Origin: VAXT01 sp963850415
GTDB taxonomy: Bacteria > Actinomycetota > Thermoleophilia > Gaiellales > Gaiellaceae
DNA: 64,000 bases
NCBI GenBank assembly: GCA_963850415.1
Contig: CAWKLE010000001.1
Location: 62,001 to 126,000, forward strand
Direction: 5' to 3'
Both the position numbers and the translations under genes were made by a program. Of this stretch, positions 17,571 through 25,308 are shown piece by piece. The notes beneath the pieces are model-generated. The model worked only from the letters and a program-made list of their open reading frames with translations, was not told the DNA's origin and searched no databases. The number at the start of each line of letters is the position of its first letter. Positions within the stretch are counted from its first letter, which is position 1.

Positions 17571-18416
17571 GTGACGGACCGCGCCCTCATCGAGCGATTC
17601 CTGGACTCGCCCGAGCTGGCCGAGGCGACCCGTCGCGCATACCGGGTCGACGTCGAGGAGTTCGCGTCCTGGCTGCGGAAGCGCGGACAGTCGCTCGAAG
17701 ACGTCGACGTCGCGACGCTCAGCGCGTACACGGCCGAGCTCGGCGGGGCACGTCCAGGACGGGATCCGAGCAAGCTCGCGCCGGCGACGATCGCGCGCAA
17801 GCTGGCCGCGGTGCGCGCCCTGCTCCGGTTCGCGCTCGGCCCGGGACGCGTCCCGGACGCGCAGCTCGGGCCCAGGCGTGCGCGCCGCCTGCCGGATGCG
17901 CCGAAGTCCGACGAGGTGGACGCGGTGCTCGACCTGTTCGCGGGCGTCGAGCCGCTCGCGCTCCGCAACCGCGCGCTGCTCGAGCTCGTCTACTCGGCCG
18001 GGCTGCGCAGCCGCGAGGCGGTCGACCTCGATCTCGGCGACGTCGACTTCGAGCAGGAGGCGGTCCACGTCCGGGGCAAGGGCGGGAAGGAGCGAGTCGT
18101 CCCGCTCGGCGAGGAGGCCGCATACAGGCTGCGGCTCTACCTGGACGCACGTCCGCAGCTCGTCAACGGCGCCGTGGACGCGCTGTTCGTCTCCGCGCGC
18201 GGACGGCGACTCGACACGAGCACGCTCAGGCGGCTGTTCCCGCACCCGCACCGACTGCGTCACGCCTTTGCGACGCACCTGCTCGAGGGCGGCGCCGACC
18301 TGCGGGTGATCCAGGAGCTGCTCGGCCACAGCTCGCTCTCGACGACGCAGACGTACAGCCACGTGGACGGCAAGCGGCTGCGCAAGGTCTATGACCGGGC
18401 CCATCCCAGATCCTGA
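17571..18416 (+). CDS. Tyrosine recombinase, XerC-like, compact
   Basis: 281 residues. Xer recombinases resolve chromosome dimers at dif. The N-terminal SAM-like core-binding domain (about 1-95) and catalytic domain are present with all residues: Arg in SAGLRSREAV, Lys in GKGGKERVV, HxxR in HRLRHAFATHLL, His in LGHSS and the nucleophile Tyr in TYSHV. The stretch before the HxxR motif is shorter than usual (about a dozen residues missing). The GTG start at 17571 is 34 bp after pckA. It overlaps the next recombinase by 26 bp, so the two are co-translated and could form the XerC/XerD heterotetramer. Confidence 0.87.
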   Translation: MTDRALIERFLDSPELAEATRRAYRVDVEEFASWLRKRGQSLEDVDVATLSAYTAELGGARPGRDPSKLAPATIARKLAAVRALLRFALGPGRVPDAQLGPRRARRLPDAPKSDEVDAVLDLFAGVEPLALRNRALLELVYSAGLRSREAVDLDLGDVDFEQEAVHVRGKGGKERVVPLGEEAAYRLRLYLDARPQLVNGAVDALFVSARGRRLDTSTLRRLFPHPHRLRHAFATHLLEGGADLRVIQELLGHSSLSTTQTYSHVDGKRLRKVYDRAHPRS

Positions 18417-19338
18417 AATCGACGCGTTCCTCGCGGTCTCGGCGGCTCGGCTCGCGCCGCGAACCGTCGACGCGTATCGCCGCGACCTGGCCGCGCTGAC
18501 GGGCTTCCTCGGTCACAAGCCCTCGTCGGCGACCCGCGAGGAGCTCGAGCGCTACGTGGCCGAGCTACGCGCGCGCGGGCTGGCCGCGACGACGATCGCG
18601 CGCCGCCTGGCCGCCGTCAGGTCCTTCTTCCGCCACCAGATGCTGATCGGAGCCCAGGACGCGAATCCCGCCGCGGACATCGGCCTCCCGCGCCGCGCTC
18701 GCAGGCTGCCGCGCACGCTTTCGCCCGGCGAAGCCGAACGGCTCGTCGAGTCGGCGAACGGGACCGCCCCTCGCGATCTCCGCGACCGGGCTCTCGTCGA
18801 GCTGCTCTACGGAGCTGGGCTGCGGGTCAGCGAGGCGGTCGGGCTGGAGCGAAACGGGGTCGACCTGGAGGAACGACTCGTTCGCTCGATCGGCAAGGGC
18901 GGCAAGGAGCGGATCGTGCCGCTCGGGCGCAGCGCCGCCGACGCCCTGCGCCGCTACCTGAGCCGCGGCCGGCCCTTCCTGGACAAGCGCCACCGGCCCG
19001 AGCTGTTCCTGAACGCCAAGGGCGGCCCGCTGACGCGCGCCGGCGCGTTCCTGATCCTGCGCCGCCTGGCCGGGAAAGCGGGCCTCGAACCGACGCGGAT
19101 CCACCCGCACCTGCTCCGCCACTCGTTCGCCACGCACCTGCTCGAGGGAGGCGCCGATCTACGGAGCGTCCAGGAGATGCTCGGCCACGCCGACCTCGCC
19201 ACGACGGAGCTCTACACGCACGTGACCGACCGCAGGCGCCGCGAGACCTATTTCTCGGCCCACCCGCACGCGAAGAGAAGACTCAAGGTTTCCGGCCAAG
19301 CGCCGATGGCAACACCGAAGAAAGATGGCGCAGCTTGA
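18391..19338 (+). CDS. Tyrosine recombinase, XerD-like
   Basis: 315 residues, full-size Xer protein. The core-binding domain occupies about residues 10-95. Catalytic residues are visible: Arg in GAGLRVSEAV, Lys in GKGGKERIV, HxxR in HLLRHSFATHLL, His in LGHADLATT and Tyr in ELYTHV. The spacing before HxxR is normal, unlike the preceding gene. The C-terminus carries a basic tail. It starts inside the upstream recombinase gene and its own end overlaps a 51-residue gene by 14 bp. The tandem pair is more likely the housekeeping XerC/XerD than an integron or phage integrase, as no attachment-like repeats or cargo are seen nearby. Confidence 0.88.
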   Translation: MTGPIPDPEIDAFLAVSAARLAPRTVDAYRRDLAALTGFLGHKPSSATREELERYVAELRARGLAATTIARRLAAVRSFFRHQMLIGAQDANPAADIGLPRRARRLPRTLSPGEAERLVESANGTAPRDLRDRALVELLYGAGLRVSEAVGLERNGVDLEERLVRSIGKGGKERIVPLGRSAADALRRYLSRGRPFLDKRHRPELFLNAKGGPLTRAGAFLILRRLAGKAGLEPTRIHPHLLRHSFATHLLEGGADLRSVQEMLGHADLATTELYTHVTDRRRRETYFSAHPHAKRRLKVSGQAPMATPKKDGAA

Positions 19339-19480
19339 TCCTCAGATGGCACTCATGTTCGTCGTCACGAGCGGCGTCGGCTACCTGATGGTCATGAGCG
19401 GCGTCAGCAAGAGCATGCTCGACTGGAAACGCCGCCGCACCTGCCCGTCCTGCGGCCGTACGCCTTGCAGCTGCGGCTAG
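19325..19480 (+). CDS. 51-residue membrane protein with C-terminal zinc ribbon
   Basis: ATG at 19325 lies inside the end of the xerD-like gene (14-bp overlap). The product has a hydrophobic stretch (about residues 9-27, LMFVVTSGVGYLMVMSGV), a basic patch KRRR and a terminal cluster with CPSCG, PC and SCG that could bind one zinc. The overlap suggests coupled translation with the recombinase. Its stop overlaps by 4 bp the convergent HEAT-like gene. The composition looks like a real protein and I believe similar short proteins occur in related actinobacteria, but no function is known to me. Confidence 0.6.
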   Translation: MAQLDPQMALMFVVTSGVGYLMVMSGVSKSMLDWKRRRTCPSCGRTPCSCG

Positions 19481-19980
19481 CGCCGGGCCGCGCCCTTCTT
19501 TCTCAGCCGCTCGCCGATCTTGCCCGCCGCCGCGCGTAACTCTTTGTCCTGCTCGTCGTCGTCTGCGATCGAGCCCAGGAGCAGGATCGTCTCGCGCTGC
19601 GGAGAGCCGTGGTCGAGGCAGATCACCGCGAGCCGGCGCACGGCCTGGTTGTCGTCGTGCGAGGCGAGCTCGTGCAGGAGCGGGCGCACGTCGTTGACAA
19701 GCCCGGGATGCTCGCGCGAGAGGAGCTCGAGCGAGATCAGCGCCGAGCCGCGGCACGCGGGGCTCTCGTCCTCGAGGCCGCGTCGCAGGAGCTCCGTCTT
19801 CTGCCGGTAGCGGAACTGCCCGACCGCCCTGTACGCGACCGCGCGCTCACGGTAGTCCGGCGACCGGATCGAGGCCTCGAGCTCGTCCTGCCAGCGCGTG
19901 CGGAGATCCGCGAGCTCACGCTCTGCGCCCTGCCCTGCGAGCGAATCCGCCTGCGCGCCGGCTGTCGCGAGCTCAGACAG
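19477..19980 (-). CDS. HEAT-like helical repeat protein, start uncertain
   Basis: About 167 residues. The sequence is built of paired helices (RERAVAYRAVGQFRYRQ, SALISLELLSREHPG, QAVRRLAVICLDHG) like HEAT/armadillo repeats, so a scaffolding or binding role is likely; no enzyme motif. No ATG, GTG or TTG exists in frame downstream of gltA. The coordinate given uses a CTG overlapping the gltA stop by 8 bp. The alternative ATG at 20079 would need 107 bp of overlap with gltA and a low-complexity Arg/Ser/Gly leader. It follows gltA on the same strand, so co-transcription is likely. Confidence 0.55.
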   Translation of the reverse strand: MSELATAGAQADSLAGQGAERELADLRTRWQDELEASIRSPDYRERAVAYRAVGQFRYRQKTELLRRGLEDESPACRGSALISLELLSREHPGLVNDVRPLLHELASHDDNQAVRRLAVICLDHGSPQRETILLLGSIADDDEQDKELRAAAGKIGERLRKKGAARR

Positions 19981-21052
19981 CGGACAACGACCGCGGGCCG
20001 GGCCCGACGTAGCGATCCGCGGGCCTGAACAGCCGCCCGGTCTGCTTCTGCTCGAGGATGTGCGCCGACCAGCCGGCAACGCGCGAGCAGGCGAACATCG
20101 CGGGCGTCAGCTCCGGCGGAACATCGGCCGCGTCGAGGAGCACCGCTGAGTAGAACTCGACGTTCGTCGCGATCACGTAGTCCGGCTTCCGCTTGTGGAG
20201 CTCGGCGAGCGCCGCTTCCTCCAGCGCCTCCGCCACCTCGATCCGCGGCGAGCCCACCTCCTGCGCCACACGCTTGAGGATCCGCGACCGTGGATCCTCG
20301 GCCCGGTACACGCGGTGGCCGAACCCCATGATCCGGCCGTGCTGCTCGAGGATGTTCTTGACGTAGCCCTCCGGATCGCCCGTCTTCGCAACCTCGTCGA
20401 GCATCGGCAGCACGCGCGCGGGCGCGCCGCCGTGGAGCGGCCCGCTCAGCGCGCCGACGGCCGCTGACATCGCCGCACCGCAGTCGGCGCCGGTCGAGGC
20501 GACCACCCGCGCCGTGAACGTGGAGGCGTTGAGCCCGTGCTCCGCAGTGCAGATCCAGTACGTGTCGATCGCCTTGACGTGATCCGGGTTGGCCTCCCCC
20601 CGCCAGCGCAGAAGGAACTTCTCGGCCGCGGTCTCGCCTCGCGCCACGACGTCGTCCGTCGCAGCCTCGCGTCCTTCCGCGAAGGCGGCCGAGCGCGCCA
20701 CGATCCCCATCATCTGCGCGGAGATCCGCCCGAGGTCGGTGCGGGTCTGCTCGTCGTCGATGTCGACGAGCTTCTGAAGCTTCCACTCGCCCGCGAGATG
20801 CGCAACCTCGGACTGGAGATCTGCGGGCGCGTTCCCGGTCAGGTCCTTCGGCACGTACGGCTCGGGGTCGGGCATCTTCGAGTCGATGTCGTCGTCGACG
20901 AGAAGCCCCCAGATGTTCTCGTAGGGGTACCGCCCGACGAGGTCCTCGATGTCGTAGCCGCGGTAACGGAGCGCGCCGCCTTCCCGATCGGGGGCCGCGA
21001 TCGCCGTTTCGACCGCTACGACACCTTCGAGTCCTGGCTTGAAGTCGTTCAT
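19973..21052 (-). CDS. Citrate synthase, CitA/methylcitrate-synthase-like
   Basis: 359 residues, the short form without the N-terminal extension. Condenses acetyl-CoA (or propionyl-CoA) with oxaloacetate. Visible: H172 in EHGLNAST, catalytic H207 in SGPLHGGA and H246 in GFGHRVYR. The third catalytic residue, Asp in the canonical NVDFYS, is Glu299 here (NVEFYS). I recall the same change in the actinobacterial CitA branch. The C-terminal HILEQKQTGRLFRP is typical. Gene is divergent from icd with 32 bp between starts, so the promoters must overlap. Citrate versus 2-methylcitrate synthase cannot be decided from sequence alone. Confidence 0.9.
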   Translation of the reverse strand: MNDFKPGLEGVVAVETAIAAPDREGGALRYRGYDIEDLVGRYPYENIWGLLVDDDIDSKMPDPEPYVPKDLTGNAPADLQSEVAHLAGEWKLQKLVDIDDEQTRTDLGRISAQMMGIVARSAAFAEGREAATDDVVARGETAAEKFLLRWRGEANPDHVKAIDTYWICTAEHGLNASTFTARVVASTGADCGAAMSAAVGALSGPLHGGAPARVLPMLDEVAKTGDPEGYVKNILEQHGRIMGFGHRVYRAEDPRSRILKRVAQEVGSPRIEVAEALEEAALAELHKRKPDYVIATNVEFYSAVLLDAADVPPELTPAMFACSRVAGWSAHILEQKQTGRLFRPADRYVGPGPRSLSAV

Positions 21053-21084
21053 CGGCTCGAAATCTATCGGTAGAGTCGCCGCCG

Positions 21085-22173
21085 ATGGCTCACCGAGTCA
21101 CCCTGATCCCGGGCGACGGCACCGGCCCGGAGCTGAGCGAGGCGACCCGCCGCGTCCTCGAGGCGACCGGCGTCGAGTTTGACTGGGACGTCCAGTACGC
21201 GGGCAGCGACGTCATGGAGCGCTACGGCGGGAACCCCCTGCCGGACACCGTCCTGGACGCGATCCGCGCGAGCGGCGTCGCGCTCAAGGGGCCGATCACG
21301 ACCCCGATCGGCGGCGGCTTCCGCTCGGTCAACGTCGCGCTCCGCAAGGGTCTCGACCTGTACGGCCAGGTCAGGCCGTGCAAGAGCTATCCCGGAGTCC
21401 GGTCGCGCTACGAGGACGTCGACCTCGTGATCGTCCGCGAGGCGACGGAGGATCTCTACGCGGGCATCGAGTACGAGGTCGGCTCGCCCGAGGCGACGGA
21501 GCTGACCGCCTGGATCCGCGCGCACGGCGGCCAGCTTTCCGACGACTCGGGGATCTCGATCAAGCCGATCTCCGTCGAAGGCACGCGCCGGATCGTCCAG
21601 TTCGCGTTCGACTACGCGCGCCGGCTCGGCCGCCGCAAGGTGACGACCGTGCACAAGGCGAACATCATGAAGTTCTCGGACGGGCTCTGGCTCGCGGTCT
21701 CCCGCGAGGTCGCGGAGGAGAACACGGACATCGAGTTCGAGGACCGCATCGTCGACAACCTCTCGATGCAGCTCGTCCAGCGCCCGGAGGAGTACGACGT
21801 GCTCGTGCTCCCGAATCTGTACGGGGACATCGTCTCCGACCTGGCCGCCGGCCTGATCGGCGGGCTCGGCCTCGCCCCGGGCGGAAACTTCGGCACCGAG
21901 GCGGCGGTCTTCGAGCCCACACACGGCTCCGCGCCCAAGTACGCGGGCCAGAACAAGGTGAACCCGATGGCGATGATGCTCTCGGGCGTGCTCATGCTCC
22001 GGCATCTCGACGAGGCCGACGCCGCCGACCGCCTCGAAGGCGCCATCGCGGGCGTGATCGCCGAGGGCAAGAGTGTGACCTACGACATGAAGCCGTCCCG
22101 CGACGACCCGACCGCTGTCGGGACGAGTGACGTGGCGGACGCGATCATCGAGCAGATGGGGGTGCGGGTTTGA
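21085..22173 (+). CDS. icd: Isocitrate dehydrogenase, probably NADP-dependent
   Basis: 362 residues, homodimer-type beta-decarboxylating dehydrogenase. The substrate signature SVNVALRKGLDLYGQVRP identifies isocitrate rather than isopropylmalate dehydrogenase, and NLYGDIVSDLAAGLIGG is the family motif. The cofactor loop reads GSAPKYAGQNKVNP; Lys-Tyr at this place corresponds to the NADP-selecting pair (K344/Y345 of E. coli Icd), where NAD enzymes have Asp-Ile. The second E. coli NADP contact (Arg395) is not conserved after VTYD. Overlaps mdh by 4 bp (TTGA), forming an icd-mdh unit that is divergent from gltA. Confidence 0.92.
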   Translation: MAHRVTLIPGDGTGPELSEATRRVLEATGVEFDWDVQYAGSDVMERYGGNPLPDTVLDAIRASGVALKGPITTPIGGGFRSVNVALRKGLDLYGQVRPCKSYPGVRSRYEDVDLVIVREATEDLYAGIEYEVGSPEATELTAWIRAHGGQLSDDSGISIKPISVEGTRRIVQFAFDYARRLGRRKVTTVHKANIMKFSDGLWLAVSREVAEENTDIEFEDRIVDNLSMQLVQRPEEYDVLVLPNLYGDIVSDLAAGLIGGLGLAPGGNFGTEAAVFEPTHGSAPKYAGQNKVNPMAMMLSGVLMLRHLDEADAADRLEGAIAGVIAEGKSVTYDMKPSRDDPTAVGTSDVADAIIEQMGVRV

Positions 22174-23099
22174 GCCAGCGGCGCAAGGTGACGGTCGTCG
22201 GAGCCGGGAACGTCGGCGCGACGTGCGCGCAGGAGCTCGCGCGGCGCGACTACTGCGACGTCGTGCTCGTCGACATCAAGGAGGGGCTGCCCGAGGGCAA
22301 GGCGCTCGACATCAACCAGGCCGGCGCCGTGCTGGGCTACGAGCCGAACGTGACCGGCTCGACGAGTTACGACGCCACCGCCGGCTCGGACGTCGTCGTC
22401 ATCACCGCGGGAGTCCCTCGCACCGGCGACATGAGCAGAGACGACCTCGTGTCGACGAACGAGAAGATCGTCGGCGCCGTCACCGAGGCCGCGGTCGCCG
22501 AGTCGCCCGACGCGACCCTGATCATCGTCTCGAACCCGTTGGACGCGATGTGCCACGTGGCCAAGAACGTCTCCGGGTTTCCCAAGGAGCGCGTCTTCGG
22601 CCAGGCCGGGATCCTCGACACGGCGCGTCTCCAGACGTTCATCGCCTGGGAGACCGGCTCGTCCGTGAAGGACGTGCAGGCGACCGTCCTCGGCGGCCAC
22701 GGCGACCAGATGGTGTCGGTCATCTCCGCCACGACGGTCGGCGGCGTGCCGCTGACCAAGCTCGTCTCCATGGATCGAATCGGTGAGCTCGTCCAGCGAA
22801 CTGCCGTCGGCGGAGGCGAGGTCGTCAAGCTGCTCGGCACCTCGGCCTGGTACGCGCCGGGCGCCGCGTCGGCGCAGATGGTCGACTCGGTCATGCTCGA
22901 CGAGAAGCGCGTCCTGCCCTGCACCGCGTACCTCGAGGGCGAGTACGGAATCGACGGCCTGTACATGGGCGTCCCGGTCAAGCTCGGTGCGGGCGGGATC
23001 GAGGAGATCGTGGAGCTCGACCTGACCGGCGAGGAGCAGACCGCGCTCCAGGCCTCGGCAGACGCGGTCCGCGACGTCGTCGCCGTCCTCGGCTCCTAG
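22170..23099 (+). CDS. mdh: Malate dehydrogenase, LDH-like type
   Basis: 309 residues. Oxidises malate to oxaloacetate with NAD. The Rossmann loop is GAGNVGATCA followed by the NAD-selecting Asp in VLVDI; the active-site loop GVPRTGDMSRDDL carries both arginines, with Arg at the position that selects malate over lactate; the catalytic His lies in GGHGDQMV. The TTG start at 22170 overlaps the icd stop (TTGA). The next gene, an SDR, begins 3 bp after the stop, so icd, mdh and the SDR are probably one transcript. Confidence 0.94.
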   Translation: MSQRRKVTVVGAGNVGATCAQELARRDYCDVVLVDIKEGLPEGKALDINQAGAVLGYEPNVTGSTSYDATAGSDVVVITAGVPRTGDMSRDDLVSTNEKIVGAVTEAAVAESPDATLIIVSNPLDAMCHVAKNVSGFPKERVFGQAGILDTARLQTFIAWETGSSVKDVQATVLGGHGDQMVSVISATTVGGVPLTKLVSMDRIGELVQRTAVGGGEVVKLLGTSAWYAPGAASAQMVDSVMLDEKRVLPCTAYLEGEYGIDGLYMGVPVKLGAGGIEEIVELDLTGEEQTALQASADAVRDVVAVLGS

Positions 23100-23101
23100 C
23101 C

Positions 23102-23845
23102 ATGGACCTCGGTCTCAGCGGCCGGACGGCGATCGTCTGCGGCTCGTCCGCGGGGATGGGCCTCGCCACCGCGGAGGCGCTCAGCGCCGAGGGCGCGAAC
23201 GTCGCCATGTTCGCGCGCCGGCGCGATGAGCTGGCGCGCCATGCGGAGCGCCTCGGGGCGCTCGCCGTCCGCGGCGACGTCACGAACCCGAAGGATCTGA
23301 AGCGCCTCGTCGACAAGACGATCGAGGCATTCGGCGGCATCGACATCCTCGTCAACAACAGCGGCGGCCCGCCGCGCACGACCGCGCTCGAAATGACCGA
23401 CGAACACGTGGAAACAGCCGTCGAGCTGCTTCTCCTCTCGGCGATCCGCCTGACGAACCTCTGCCTCCCCCACCTCCGCCGCAACGGAAACGGCCGGATC
23501 ATCAACATCGAGTCCAGTTCTGTCCGGGAGCCGCTCGACAACCTGGCGCTGTCCAACTCGGTGCGTCCGGGAGTGATCGGCTGGGCGAAGACGCTCGCCC
23601 GTGAGGTCGGCCCCGACGGAATCACGGTCAACTCGATCGCACCGGGCCGGATCGAGACCGAGCGCCTCGCGGAGGCGTTTGTCAACCGCTCGCGCGCCGA
23701 CGAGATGGCGACGATCCCGCTGCGGCGCTTCGGCCGCCCGAAGGAGGTCGCCGAGGTGATCTGCTTTCTGGCCTCCGACCGGGCCTCGTACGTGACGGGC
23801 ACCGTGATCCCGGTCGACGGCGGCGTCACGCGCTCGCTGCTCTGA
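23102..23845 (+). CDS. SDR-fold protein lacking the usual Tyr-Lys catalytic pair
   Basis: 247 residues with a Rossmann fold (GSSAGMG near 14-20, NNSGG near 85-89, C-terminal SYVTGTVIPVDGG) like FabG. The catalytic serine region is present (ESSS, 138-141) but the YxxxK pair is replaced by Ser151 and Arg155 in LSNSVRPG. I recall a FabG-like SDR subgroup with this divergence, so it is probably a family trait rather than decay. It may bind nucleotide without standard dehydrogenase activity, or use other residues. It is 3 bp downstream of mdh. Confidence 0.85.
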   Translation: MDLGLSGRTAIVCGSSAGMGLATAEALSAEGANVAMFARRRDELARHAERLGALAVRGDVTNPKDLKRLVDKTIEAFGGIDILVNNSGGPPRTTALEMTDEHVETAVELLLLSAIRLTNLCLPHLRRNGNGRIINIESSSVREPLDNLALSNSVRPGVIGWAKTLAREVGPDGITVNSIAPGRIETERLAEAFVNRSRADEMATIPLRRFGRPKEVAEVICFLASDRASYVTGTVIPVDGGVTRSLL

Positions 23846-23878
23846 GCCACACTCCCACGCCGCCCGTATCCTGGGGAA

Positions 23879-24886
23879 ATGGCCCGGTTCTTCAAGCTGT
23901 TGATCGCCGGCGGCCTCGTCCTAGCGGCCGTGGCGGGCCTGCTGTACATCATCCCCTCGAACGAGTACATCTTCCTCCCCGACAAGGCTCGGCCGCTCGC
24001 GCCGTACGTCACGGTGCAGGGCGAGCATCCCGACCGGAACGGCGGCGGCATCTACTACGTCGCGATCGAGGTCAAGAAGGCGAGCCTGCTCGAGAAGCTG
24101 TTCCCGGGCCTCCGCGAGGGCTCGACGCTCGTCCCCGCCGCGGCCGTCGTTGCGCCCGGTCAGAACGATCAGCAGCACCAGCGCCAGGAGCTCCAGGCGA
24201 TGGTCCAGTCCCAGGAGATCGGCGCGGCGGTGGCTCTCAAGCAGTTCGGCTACAAGGTGCCGATCAAGTCGCCGGGAACCGTGATCGCGGACGTGAACCC
24301 GAAAGGGCCCTCGGCGGGCAAGCTGCGCGCGAACGACGCGATCGCGGCCGTGGACGGCCAGCCGACCCCGTCCCTCCCGGCCCTGCGCCGCCAGATCACG
24401 AAGCACCGGCCAGGCCAGAGCGTCGCCCTCACGGTGCGCAGGGACGGCGCCGTTCGCACGGTCGACGTCAAGACGGCGCCGGATCCTCAGGACAAGAAGC
24501 GCTCCATCATCGGCGTGCTGACGAGCTGCGCCCTGCAGACCCCCACCAAGATCTCGCTTCCCGTGCCGGTGCACATCGACCTCGGCCAGGTCGGCGGGCC
24601 GTCCGCTGGGCTCGCCTTCGCCCTCGACGTCGCCGAGAAGCTCGGGCACGACGTCGACCACGGCCACCGGGTGGTGGCGACCGGGGAGATGTGCCTCGAC
24701 GGCTCGGTGCTCCCCGTCGGAGGACTCAAGCAGAAGACGATCGGCGCCAGGCGCGCGGGAGCGGACGTCTTTCTCGTTCCCGCTGGGGAAAACGCACAGG
24801 AAGCGCGCCGCTATGCAGGAAGCATGCGCGTCATCCCTGTGCAGACTTATCGACAGGCGTTGCGCGTGCTGGCAACGCTGAAGTGA
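23879..24886 (+). CDS. PDZ and Lon-type serine protease, membrane anchored (YlbL-like)
   Basis: 335 residues. One N-terminal transmembrane helix (about 6-25), an extracytoplasmic domain, a PDZ domain (about 125-205, GTVIADVNPKGPS), then a Lon-type proteolytic domain with the serine in GGPSAGLAFAL (about S242) and the lysine in GGLKQKTIGA. This architecture matches YlbL-family PDZ/Lon proteases that act on the outer face of the membrane. The start ATG at 23879 precedes a basic-hydrophobic signal-anchor. It is separated from the SDR by 33 bp and followed by an intrinsic terminator at 24900-24944. Confidence 0.9.
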   Translation: MARFFKLLIAGGLVLAAVAGLLYIIPSNEYIFLPDKARPLAPYVTVQGEHPDRNGGGIYYVAIEVKKASLLEKLFPGLREGSTLVPAAAVVAPGQNDQQHQRQELQAMVQSQEIGAAVALKQFGYKVPIKSPGTVIADVNPKGPSAGKLRANDAIAAVDGQPTPSLPALRRQITKHRPGQSVALTVRRDGAVRTVDVKTAPDPQDKKRSIIGVLTSCALQTPTKISLPVPVHIDLGQVGGPSAGLAFALDVAEKLGHDVDHGHRVVATGEMCLDGSVLPVGGLKQKTIGARRAGADVFLVPAGENAQEARRYAGSMRVIPVQTYRQALRVLATLK

Positions 24887-24899
24887 AAGCCTCGGAAAT

Positions 24900-24944
24900 G
24901 AGCAAATTTCGGCAATTTGATCCTGCCGGAATTTGCTCGGTTTT
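24900..24944 (+). terminator. Intrinsic terminator after the PDZ-Lon protease gene
   Basis: GAGCAAATTTCGGCA (24900-24914) pairs with TGCCGGAATTTGCTC (24924-24938) over 15 bp with one G-T pair and a 9-nt loop, followed by GGTTTT. It starts 13 bp after the stop codon. This is the most classical terminator in the window and isolates whatever follows from the protease transcript. Confidence 0.75.
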
Positions 24945-24959
24945 CGTCCGCGCCTGCTC

Positions 24960-24988
24960 TTGAAACTCGAGGCACTAGCCCTCATGAT
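24960..24988 (+). promoter_or_regulatory. Sigma-70-like promoter for the gene-free region
   Basis: TTGAAA (24960-24965) and CATGAT (24983-24988) are spaced exactly 17 nt apart, matching 5/6 and 4/6 of the TTGACA/TATAAT consensus. It lies just downstream of the intrinsic terminator and upstream of the structured stretch at 24994-25245. The predicted transcript would begin near 24995. Confidence 0.45.
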
Positions 24989-24993
24989 CGCTC

Positions 24994-25245
24994 GATCGCC
25001 GGGTAGGCGAGGGTAGGAGCAAAACAGACTGTGGCCAAAAAGAATAAAGTAAGCTGTAATCTTTGCTATTTCAGGCAAGCGGGCCTGTGCGCCCTCCCCG
25101 AGTCCCCCTGCCCGACCTTTCGCCCAGTGGGTGGAGGCACTCTCTCTCCCCCGCAACAGGCCCGCCTGATTCCACGGGTCGCCCAGCACGCCGCCTAGCG
25201 GCGCGCTCGCCGGCCAATCACGGGGGAGCCCCTGGCTCCCCCGTG
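24994..25245 (+). ncRNA. Candidate structured non-coding RNA or lapA leader
   Basis: The 422 bp between the PDZ-Lon gene and lapA carry no convincing protein gene. Within them GATCGCCGG (24994-25002) can pair with CCGGCCAATC (25210-25219) as a closing helix. TCAGGC plus GGGCCTGT (25071-25088, with a 4-nt bulge) pairs with ACAGGCCC plus GCCTGA (25156-25169) over 14 bp. A perfect 12-bp hairpin with a 3-nt loop lies at 25219-25245 and could be the 3' end. The part 25016-25075 is strikingly A+T-rich for this genome. It could also be the 5' leader of lapA. It does not match tmRNA, SRP RNA or RNase P signatures that I know. Confidence 0.35.
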
Positions 25246-25308
25246 AGCCCCTCCCCCGGATCCGTCGGCGCCCGGCTCGGGCTCTCGAGCGGTCTTTAGA
25301 CTCGGCTC

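Noticed and set aside
25063..25299. 78-residue plus-strand frame in the gap before lapA
   Set aside because: Proline/serine-rich chance frame with no ribosome-binding site, crossing a perfect 12-bp hairpin.
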